5,112 nt of DNA, taken from positions 1-5,112 of the forward strand of contig JAHDEF010000132.1 of NCBI GenBank assembly GCA_020628975.1. Reading direction: 5' to 3'. Source of the DNA: Aquimarina sp. (GTDB lineage Bacteria > Bacteroidota > Bacteroidia > Flavobacteriales > Flavobacteriaceae). Below are positions 1-5,112 of the stretch, piece by piece. Position 1 is the stretch's first letter, and each line of letters starts with the position of its first letter. The notes beneath the pieces are model-generated. The model searched no databases and was not told the DNA's origin. It saw nothing but the letters and a program-made list of their open reading frames with translations. The position numbers and the translations under genes are program-made.

Positions 1-2136
1 ACTTTCAGGGTCATTAACGGCTACCATTCCAATTACTTCATCGTTTTCATGCGCTAATGTAATACCGCGAACTCCTGAAGCGGTACGCCCCATAGGTCTG
101 GTTTTAGCTTCTTCAAAACGAATAGATTTTCCTGATTTTAAAGCCATCATTACTTCGCTTTCACCGTTGGTAAGCTTAGCTTCTAGCAATTCATCACCCT
201 CTTTAATAGTAATGGCATTTACACCGTTTGCACGAGGTCTTGAATATTGTTCCAACGAAGTCTTTTTAACCTGGCCTTTTTTAGTAGCCATAATTACGTA
301 ATGGTTCTTAATGTACTCTTCGTCTTTTAAGTCTTGAGTACACACAAAAGCCTTAACCTTATCGTCTTGCTCTATGTTTATTAAGTTTTGTATTGCTCGC
401 CCTTTACTTATTTTGGTTCCTTCAGGAATTTCAAAAACGCGCATCCAGAAACATTTTCCTTTCTGGGTAAAGAACAGCATATATTGATGGTTTGTACCTA
501 CAAATAAATGCTCTAGAAAGTCTTCATTTCTTGTAGTACTTCCCTTCTGCCCTACGCCACCACGTGCTTGTTTTTTATATTCAATAAGTGGAGTTCGTTT
601 TATATAACCTGCATGAGAAATAGTAATAACTACTTTATCGTCAGGAATCATATCTTCGATACTAAAATCACCTCCAGCATATTCAATTACAGAACGACGA
701 CCATCATCATATTTGTCCTTGATATGAGCTAATTCATCTTTAATGATTTGCATTCGACGTTCCTTTTTCGCAAGAATGTCTTTTAAATCATCGATCGTAT
801 TTTTAAGCTCATCGTATTCTGCTCGAAGCTTGTCTTGCTCTAGTCCAGTAAGCTGACGCAAACGCATTTCAACTATTGCTTTGGCTTGAATTTCAGTAAG
901 CTCAAAACGCTTAATCAAGTTATTTCTTGCCTCTTCAGCATTTGATGATGCTCTAATGATCGCAATAACTTCATCAATATTATCAGAAGCAATAATTAAA
1001 CCTTCAAGAATGTGTGCGCGCTCTTCCGCTTTTCTTAGCTCATATTCTGTACGACGCACTACTACTTCATGACGGTGCTCCACAAAATAATGAATCAACT
1101 CTTTTAGATTCAATAGTTTCGGACGACCGTTTACTAAAGCAATATTGTTTACACTAAAAGAAGTTTGTAATTGCGTGTATTTGTAAAGCGTATTTAAAAC
1201 TATGTTTGGAATAGCATCTCGCTTTAAAATATACACGATACGCATCCCTTTTCGATCTGATTCATCGCGAATAGAAGAAATACCTTCTATCTTTTTATCA
1301 TTGATTAAATCGGCTGTTTTCTTTATCATATCAGCTTTATTTACCTGATATGGAATTTCGGAAACGATAATACATTCACGTCCTTTCACTTCTTCAATAC
1401 GCGCCTTGGCACGCATTACTATACGTCCACGTCCTGTTTTGAAAGCTTCTCGAACACCATCGTACCCATAAATTGTACCTCCTGTTGGAAAATCTGGAGC
1501 TTTCACATGTTCCATCAAACCTTCTATCTCGATATCATTATCGTCAATATAAGCTACCGTAGCATCAACAACTTCTCCTAAATTGTGAGGCGGCATATTA
1601 GTTGCCATACCCACGGCAATTCCACTAGCTCCATTTACTAATAATCCAGGTACTTTGGTTGGTAAAACGGTAGGTTCGTGTAATGTATCATCGAAGTTTA
1701 ATGAATGATCAACAGTTTCTTTATCGATATCTGCCAACATATCTTCCGATATTTTGCGCATACGTGCTTCGGTATAACGCATTGCAGCAGGACTATCACC
1801 ATCGACAGAACCAAAGTTTCCTTGCCCGTCGACTAACATATAACGCATACTCCATTCTTGCGCCATACGTACCATAGCATCGTAAACTGAAGTATCGCCG
1901 TGTGGGTGATATTTACCCAATACTTCACCAACGATTCTTGCAGATTTTTTATGTGCACTATTTGCTCTTACCCCTAATTCGTACATTCCATATAGTACTC
2001 TTCTATGTACAGGTTTTAAACCATCTCGTACATCTGGTAAAGCCCTAGAAACAATTACAGACATCGAATAATCGATGTATGCAGACTTCATTTGGTCTTC
2101 TATGTTAATAGGAATGAGCTTTTCTCCTTCAGCCAT
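1..2136 (-). CDS. gyrA: DNA gyrase subunit A, 3' end beyond window (first 712 residues)
   Basis: This is the breakage-reunion subunit of DNA gyrase, which works as GyrA2GyrB2 to introduce negative supercoils in an ATP-dependent reaction. Reading from the ATG at 2136, all 712 codons to the window edge are open. The DNA-gate domain shows LPDVRDGLKPVHRR (residues 33-46), the quinolone-pocket segment HPHGDTSVYD (T82 and D86, equivalent to E. coli S83 and D87) and the catalytic arginine-tyrosine pair in MRYTEAR, with Y121 at 1774-1776. A tower and a long coiled coil follow. The insertion of roughly 36 residues that enterobacterial GyrA carries in this region is absent. The GyrA box reads QARGGVG (residues 523-529) and opens the beta-pinwheel C-terminal domain; a later blade reads GRTASGVRGI. 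The family is usually about 820-870 residues, so roughly 110-150 residues lie beyond base 1. The gene is divergent from clpC across 324 bases. The start is chosen from the MAEGEKLIPINIEDQM N-terminus and correct spacing to Y121. No Shine-Dalgarno sequence is visible, as is common in Bacteroidota. Confidence 0.97.
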   Translation of the reverse strand, partial: MAEGEKLIPINIEDQMKSAYIDYSMSVIVSRALPDVRDGLKPVHRRVLYGMYELGVRANSAHKKSARIVGEVLGKYHPHGDTSVYDAMVRMAQEWSMRYMLVDGQGNFGSVDGDSPAAMRYTEARMRKISEDMLADIDKETVDHSLNFDDTLHEPTVLPTKVPGLLVNGASGIAVGMATNMPPHNLGEVVDATVAYIDDNDIEIEGLMEHVKAPDFPTGGTIYGYDGVREAFKTGRGRIVMRAKARIEEVKGRECIIVSEIPYQVNKADMIKKTADLINDKKIEGISSIRDESDRKGMRIVYILKRDAIPNIVLNTLYKYTQLQTSFSVNNIALVNGRPKLLNLKELIHYFVEHRHEVVVRRTEYELRKAEERAHILEGLIIASDNIDEVIAIIRASSNAEEARNNLIKRFELTEIQAKAIVEMRLRQLTGLEQDKLRAEYDELKNTIDDLKDILAKKERRMQIIKDELAHIKDKYDDGRRSVIEYAGGDFSIEDMIPDDKVVITISHAGYIKRTPLIEYKKQARGGVGQKGSTTRNEDFLEHLFVGTNHQYMLFFTQKGKCFWMRVFEIPEGTKISKGRAIQNLINIEQDDKVKAFVCTQDLKDEEYIKNHYVIMATKKGQVKKTSLEQYSRPRANGVNAITIKEGDELLEAKLTNGESEVMMALKSGKSIRFEEAKTRPMGRTASGVRGITLAHENDEVIGMVAVNDPES

Positions 2137-2152
2137 AATTATTAATAATTAT
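2135..2152. repeat. 18-bp perfect palindrome overlapping the gyrA start codon
   Basis: The half-sites ATAATTATT and AATAATTAT are exact reverse complements with no spacer. The outer two bases of the left arm are the A and T of the gyrA ATG on the minus strand. A second, overlapping palindrome, TAATAATTATTA, lies at 2143-2154, and a third, TTAGAA-A-TTCTAA, at 2152-2164. In the gyrA mRNA this could form a weak hairpin that includes the start codon, or it could be a protein-binding site. Because the sequence is purely A and T, chance is a serious alternative. Confidence 0.5.
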
Positions 2153-2168
2153 TAGAAATTCTAACAAG

Positions 2169-2197
2169 CAAAATAGGTAAATAACTTCTAAAAACAG
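2169..2197 (-). promoter_or_regulatory. Candidate gyrA promoter (Bacteroidota type)
   Basis: On the minus strand, CTG (2197-2195) is followed after 19 bases by TATTTTG (2175-2169), lying 33 bases upstream of the gyrA ATG. The known primary-sigma consensus of this phylum is TTG, about 19-21 bases, then TAnnTTTG. Each box here departs from it slightly: C for T in the -33 box, and one base short in the -7 box. Spacing and position suit a leader of roughly 25-30 bases. In such AT-rich DNA a match this loose can arise by chance. Confidence 0.3.
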
Positions 2198-2331
2198 GAC
2201 GGCTTAACTTTTAATATTTACAATTTATTAACAATATGTAAGCTTTGAAGCGTTGATAAATAATCGTTAAAAACAGACAAATATTCATGACAGTTTATAA
2301 TATTTGATAAAAGGGTACGACTATTGCTCAA

Positions 2332-2344
2332 TTGTATCATACAA
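2332..2344. promoter_or_regulatory. 13-bp inverted repeat upstream of clpC, possible operator
   Basis: TTGTAT and ATACAA are perfect six-base inverted arms around a single central C. The site ends 116 bases before the chosen clpC start codon and 195 bases before the gyrA start. Its symmetry and inclusion of G and C make it less trivial than the AT-only palindromes near gyrA. Its size would suit a dimeric DNA-binding regulator. I do not recognise it as the box of a known regulator, so a regulatory role is inference only. Confidence 0.25.
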
Positions 2345-2460
2345 AAACATTATTTTAGTGTAAATACTGATTTTGTAATGAGGGTATTCCTCAACAATCA
2401 AAAAATGAATTTTCAACTTTAATGATCCATATTTTGAAGTTGAATACTAATACTAAGCGT

Positions 2461-4356
2461 ATGGATGATAATTTTTCAGGAAGAGTAAAAGATGTGATTG
2501 CATATAGCAAGGAAGAAGCATTACGCCTAGGTCATGATTTTATTGGTACCGAACATCTAATGTTGGGTCTTTTGAGAGATGGTGGCGGAAAAGCAATTGA
2601 TATATTATATGCTTTAGATGTTGATTTAAGTCATTTACGTAGAAAAGTAGAAATTTTAACTCCTGCTAATTCTAACGTAGCTGTAGCTTCTAACGATAAA
2701 AAGAATCTACATTTAACACGACAAGCAGAACGTGCTCTAAAAACAACCTTTTTAGAAGCCAAATTATTTCATAGTCCTACTATTAACACAGCACATTTAT
2801 TATTATGTATTTTAAGAAACGATAACGACCCTACAACAAAGTTGTTAAATCGTTTAAAAATAGATTATGATGCTGTTAAAGACCAATTTAAAGGTATGAT
2901 ACACGAAGACGACAACACGTACAACAACCCATTATCAGATGCTAACTTCCCAGAAGGTAGCGACGATGGCGATGATAACGAAAAAGAAAACTTTGGAGGA
3001 ACTTCATCTGGTAATGGAGGTGCAACCAAAACTTCAAAAAAATCTTCAACACCCGTTTTAGATAATTTTGGAAGAGACCTTACCGAAATGGCCGAAGAAG
3101 GAAAATTAGATCCTGTGGTCGGTCGTGAAAAAGAAATTGAGCGTGTTTCTCAAATTCTAAGCCGTCGAAAAAAGAATAATCCCTTACTAATTGGAGAACC
3201 TGGTGTGGGTAAATCGGCTATCGCTGAAGGTTTAGCTTTACGTATAACACAACGAAAAGTTTCTAGAATTTTATTTGGAAAGCGTGTTATTACTTTAGAT
3301 TTAGCAAGCCTTGTTGCAGGAACCAAATATCGTGGGCAGTTCGAAGAACGAATGAAAGCCGTAATGAATGAGCTTGAAAAGAATGATGATATTATTCTTT
3401 TTATTGATGAAATTCATACTATCGTTGGTGCTGGTGGCGCAACAGGAAGTTTAGATGCTTCTAATATGTTTAAACCTGCTTTAGCTCGAGGTGAAATTCA
3501 ATGTATTGGTGCTACTACTTTAGATGAATACCGAAATTCTATTGAAAAAGATGGTGCCTTAGAGCGTCGTTTTCAAAAGGTAATTGTAGAGCCTACAAAT
3601 ATTGAAGAAACTATTGAAATTCTGAACAATGTTAAAGGTAAGTATGAAGAACATCACAATGTTATTTATACCCCAGAAGCATTAGAAGCTTGTGTTAAAT
3701 TAACGAATCGATATATGACCGATAGATTTTTACCTGATAAAGCTATAGATGCTTTAGATGAATCGGGATCGCGTGTTCATATTACTAATATTGATGTTCC
3801 TAAGATGATTTTAGATCTAGAACGTAAATTAGAAGAAGTTCGAGATCTAAAAAATAGCGTAGTTAAGAAGCAGAAATATGAAGAAGCTGCAAAACTACGT
3901 GATGATGAAAAAAATATTGAAAAACAGTTAAAAGCAGAACAGGAACGCTGGGAAGAAGAAGCCAAAGCACATAAAGAAATCGTTGATGAAGAAAATGTGG
4001 CTGATGTGGTTTCTATGATGACAGGAATTCCTGTGAATCGTATAGCACAAACCGAGATTGCGAAGCTAGCTGATTTACCTAACTTAATTCAAGGTAAAGT
4101 AATTGGTCAAGATCAGGCGGTTGAAAAAGTGGTTAAAGCTATTCAACGTAATCGTGCTGGCCTTAAAGACCCAAATAAACCTATTGGCTCATTTATATTT
4201 TTAGGGCAAACTGGGGTAGGAAAAACACAATTGGCTAAAGTATTAGCCAAAGAACTTTTCGATAGCGAAGAAGCGCTTATACGTGTTGATATGAGTGAGT
4301 ACATGGAGAAATTTGCCATTTCACGCTTAGTTGGTGCCTGGTTATGTGGGCTATGA
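2461..4356 (+). CDS. clpC: ClpC N-terminal fragment: N-domain, AAA1, middle domain, start of AAA2
   Basis: This is the only part of clpC that can be translated from its own start as written: 631 residues, of which the last five (WLCGL) follow lesion one out of frame. The N-domain occupies about residues 1-145 and contains SKEEALRLGHDFIGTEHLMLGLL, split here as SKEEALRLGH then DFIGTEHLM. A linker rich in Asp, Glu, Gly and Ser spans about 145-195. AAA1 carries Walker A GEPGVGKS (245-252, K251), a pore tyrosine in GTKYRGQ (Y290), Walker B LFIDE (E317) and the arginine pair in LERRF (R369-R370). A charged coiled coil spans about 445-505, with UVR-like QKYEEAAKLRDDE from residue 471. AAA2 begins and shows Walker A GQTGVGKT (582-589, K588). 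The ATG at 2461 is preferred because MDDNFSGRVKDVIAYS matches the usual ClpC N-terminus. An in-frame ATG at 2422 would add 13 residues (MIHILKLNTNTKR) of no known family similarity. No clear Shine-Dalgarno sequence precedes either start. A protein ending here would lack the ATP-hydrolysis residues of ring two and the ClpP contact. Confidence 0.85.
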   Translation: MDDNFSGRVKDVIAYSKEEALRLGHDFIGTEHLMLGLLRDGGGKAIDILYALDVDLSHLRRKVEILTPANSNVAVASNDKKNLHLTRQAERALKTTFLEAKLFHSPTINTAHLLLCILRNDNDPTTKLLNRLKIDYDAVKDQFKGMIHEDDNTYNNPLSDANFPEGSDDGDDNEKENFGGTSSGNGGATKTSKKSSTPVLDNFGRDLTEMAEEGKLDPVVGREKEIERVSQILSRRKKNNPLLIGEPGVGKSAIAEGLALRITQRKVSRILFGKRVITLDLASLVAGTKYRGQFEERMKAVMNELEKNDDIILFIDEIHTIVGAGGATGSLDASNMFKPALARGEIQCIGATTLDEYRNSIEKDGALERRFQKVIVEPTNIEETIEILNNVKGKYEEHHNVIYTPEALEACVKLTNRYMTDRFLPDKAIDALDESGSRVHITNIDVPKMILDLERKLEEVRDLKNSVVKKQKYEEAAKLRDDEKNIEKQLKAEQERWEEEAKAHKEIVDEENVADVVSMMTGIPVNRIAQTEIAKLADLPNLIQGKVIGQDQAVEKVVKAIQRNRAGLKDPNKPIGSFIFLGQTGVGKTQLAKVLAKELFDSEEALIRVDMSEYMEKFAISRLVGAWLCGL

Positions 4357-4396
4357 AGAAGGGGGACAATTAACGGAGAAAGTACGTCGCAAACCC
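4340..4396 (+). other. Stranded AAA2 pore-loop segment of clpC in a third reading frame
   Basis: These 19 codons, read from GGT at 4340 to CCC at 4396, begin GYVGYEEGGQ and end LTEKVRRKP, the conserved AAA2 segment that includes pore loop 1 (GYVG). They match neither the frame before 4338 nor the frame after 4398. Every residue fits the family consensus, with no stop and no visible drift. This shows that the gene was intact until recently, or still is in the living organism. Continuing in this frame meets TGA at 4409-4411. Confidence 0.9.
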
Positions 4397-4397
4397 T

Positions 4398-5012
4398 GTT
4401 GTTCTACTTGATGAGATTGAAAAAGCACATCCCGATGTGTTCAACATGTTACTTCAAGTACTCGATGATGGTTATTTAACTGATAGTTTAGGGCGTAAAA
4501 TTGATTTTAGAAATGCTATTATCATTATGACTTCGAACATTGGTGCTAGAAAATTAAAAGATTTTGGTACTGGAGTCGGTTTTGGAACGAATGCACAAAA
4601 ATCGCAGGCTGATGCTAATGCCAAAAGCGTTATAGAAGGTGCTTTGAAAAAGGCATTTGCTCCTGAGTTTTTAAATCGTATTGATGATGTGGTTGTATTT
4701 AATGCTTTAGAAAGAGACGATATTCACAAAATTATCGATATCGAGCTTAAAAAACTTTTTGCTCGTATTAAAGATTTAGGATACGATCTTAATTTAAGTG
4801 ATAAAGCTAAAGACTACATTGCCGATAAAGGATTTGATAAACAATACGGCGCTCGACCTTTAAAAAGAGCTATTCAAAAATATATTGAAGATACCTTGGC
4901 TGAAGAAATCGTACAATCCAAATTAAAAGAAGGTGATACTATTTTCATGGATTTAGATGAAGCAAATGGTGAATTAATAATTAAAATAGATGCTGACGAG
5001 GTAGCAGAATAG
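4398..5012 (+). CDS. clpC: ClpC C-terminal fragment: AAA2 Walker B to C-terminus, no native start
   Basis: The rest of clpC is open from GTT at 4398 to TAG at 5010-5012, 204 codons before the stop. It begins VVLLDEIEKAHPDVF, the AAA2 Walker B (D and E at 4410-4415). It continues with sensor 1 in MTSNIGA (4527-4547), a VGF tripeptide at 4575-4583 in the position of the ClpP-docking loop, the arginine finger in PEFLNRID (R at 4677-4679) and sensor 2 in GARPLKRAI (R at 4854-4856). The C-terminal small domain is complete and ends ADEVAE. The first possible starts are GTG at 4437 and ATG at 4446, both inside conserved protein and without a ribosome-binding site, so independent translation is unlikely. 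The VGF loop implies that the intact protein works with ClpP rather than as a ClpB-type disaggregase. Confidence 0.85.
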   Translation, partial: VVLLDEIEKAHPDVFNMLLQVLDDGYLTDSLGRKIDFRNAIIIMTSNIGARKLKDFGTGVGFGTNAQKSQADANAKSVIEGALKKAFAPEFLNRIDDVVVFNALERDDIHKIIDIELKKLFARIKDLGYDLNLSDKAKDYIADKGFDKQYGARPLKRAIQKYIEDTLAEEIVQSKLKEGDTIFMDLDEANGELIIKIDADEVAE

Positions 5013-5036
5013 CATCAAAAATAAAATTTATATAAA

Positions 5037-5095
5037 TAGAGGCTGTCTAAAAAGCTAAAAATCCTCTAAACGAACATTGAGCGAAGCCGAAATGT
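5037..5095. repeat. Inverted-repeat intergenic element, possible dispersed repeat or IS end
   Basis: Starting 24 bases after the clpC stop, TAGAGG (5037-5042) and CCTCTA (5063-5068) form perfect six-base arms around 20 bases. ACATT (5074-5078) and AATGT (5091-5095) then flank GAGCGAAGCCGA, which can itself fold through a GC-GAA-GC tip. The stretch GAGGCTGTCTAAAAAG resembles terminal inverted repeats of some insertion sequences. The segment CATTGAGCGAAGCCGAAATG resembles a short repeat that I recall as frequent between genes in flavobacteria. No transposase is visible before the window ends. No T-run follows either stem, so a simple intrinsic terminator is not supported, although a hairpin here could still act at the 3' end of the clpC transcript. 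Confidence 0.5.
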
Positions 5096-5112
5096 GGTTT
5101 GATTATCAGCTC

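Larger units (their letters stand above)
2137..2460. other. Divergent intergenic region between gyrA and clpC
   Basis: These 324 bases of AT-rich DNA separate the two divergent start codons and must supply both promoters. I see no credible open reading frame, tRNA or other RNA gene. The notable contents are AT palindromes next to gyrA, a loose Bacteroidota-type promoter for gyrA, and a 13-bp inverted repeat at 2332-2344 on the clpC side. TGATTTTG at 2368-2375 resembles the -7 box TAnnTTTG with one mismatch and could serve clpC, but no TTG lies at the right distance upstream. I find no CIRCE element (TTAGCACTC-N9-GAGTGCTAA) and no CtsR-type direct repeat, so the heat-shock control known for clpC in Firmicutes is not indicated here. 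Confidence 0.85.
2461..5012 (+). pseudogene. clpC: clpC, ClpCP protease ATPase, broken by two frame-shifting lesions
   Basis: ClpC is a cytoplasmic Hsp100/AAA+ unfoldase that forms hexamers, threads substrates through its pore and feeds them to ClpP. The reading runs in one frame to about 4338, in a second from 4340 to 4396, and in a third from 4398 to the TAG at 5010-5012. At each junction one T stands where family sequences have six bases: the two prolines of GAPPGYVG, and two residues between RRKP and VVLLDE. Adding 5 bases at each site gives 854 codons including stop, a normal length. All expected domains are then present in order: two N-terminal Clp repeats, an acidic/glycine linker, AAA1, a coiled-coil middle domain with a UVR-like stretch, and AAA2 with a ClpP-docking VGF loop. 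The cause is either recent mutation or sequence error. The separate pieces are described in the next entries. Confidence 0.85.

Noticed and set aside
1683..1877. 64-codon plus-strand open frame
   Set aside because: It lies antisense to the most conserved part of gyrA (catalytic tyrosine and quinolone pocket) and its translation resembles no protein family; it is a shadow of gyrA.
2137..2460. CIRCE or CtsR heat-shock operator upstream of clpC
   Set aside because: Neither the TTAGCACTC/GAGTGCTAA inverted repeat nor the AGGTCAAA-type direct repeat occurs in the spacer.
2894..3050. Low-complexity Asp/Glu/Gly/Ser stretch in ClpC as a possible insertion
   Set aside because: It lies exactly at the linker between the N-domain and AAA1, where flexible low-complexity sequence is normal for ClpC of this phylum, and it is in frame.
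3777..3965. 62-codon minus-strand open frame rich in Ser and Phe
   Set aside because: It is antisense to the clpC coiled-coil domain; its Ser/Phe-rich composition is the reverse complement of Glu/Lys codons, so it is a shadow.
4437..5012. An independent small AAA+ gene of 191 codons
   Set aside because: Its frame is open and homologous well upstream to 4398, and its putative GTG start is the Val codon of HPDVF inside the ClpC AAA2 domain. It is the severed end of clpC.
5037..5068. Intrinsic terminator for clpC
   Set aside because: The six-base stem has a 20-base loop and is AT-rich, and no T-run follows it, so it does not meet the usual form of a rho-independent terminator.

Overview
The window is low-GC chromosomal DNA from a member of the Bacteroidota, most likely a flavobacterium. 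This is inferred from the GyrA and ClpC sequence types, AT-rich leaders without a clear Shine-Dalgarno sequence, and a terminal intergenic repeat of a kind I associate with Flavobacteriaceae. No database search was possible, so the lineage call rests on recognition.

Layout: bases 1-2136 (minus strand) encode the first 712 residues of DNA gyrase subunit A. The frame is open throughout, and the last part of the C-terminal DNA-wrapping domain lies beyond base 1. Bases 2137-2460 are a divergent, AT-rich spacer that must hold both promoters. It contains an 18-bp perfect palindrome overlapping the gyrA start codon and a 13-bp palindrome upstream of clpC. Bases 2461-5012 (plus strand) hold clpC, which encodes the Hsp100 unfoldase of the ClpCP protease. 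Bases 5013-5112 are non-coding and contain an inverted-repeat sequence that resembles a dispersed repeat or the end of an insertion element.

The main anomaly is in clpC. Every domain and catalytic motif of a full-length ClpC can be found, but across three reading frames. Two lesions 58 bases apart (at 4339 and 4397) each leave one T where two codons (six bases) are expected, so each looks like a 5-base deletion. They lie either side of the second AAA+ domain's pore-loop segment, between its Walker A and Walker B motifs. Restoring 5+5 bases gives an uninterrupted gene of 854 codons, a normal ClpC length. As written, translation stops at 4356 and the product loses Walker B, sensor 1, the arginine finger, sensor 2 and the ClpP-docking loop of the second ring. 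The sequence around the lesions is otherwise well conserved, so they are either very recent mutations or sequence/assembly errors.

The two genes have unrelated core roles: DNA supercoiling and regulated proteolysis. I see no transposase, phage, CRISPR, toxin-antitoxin, tRNA or rRNA signal, and no evidence for a new biological system.
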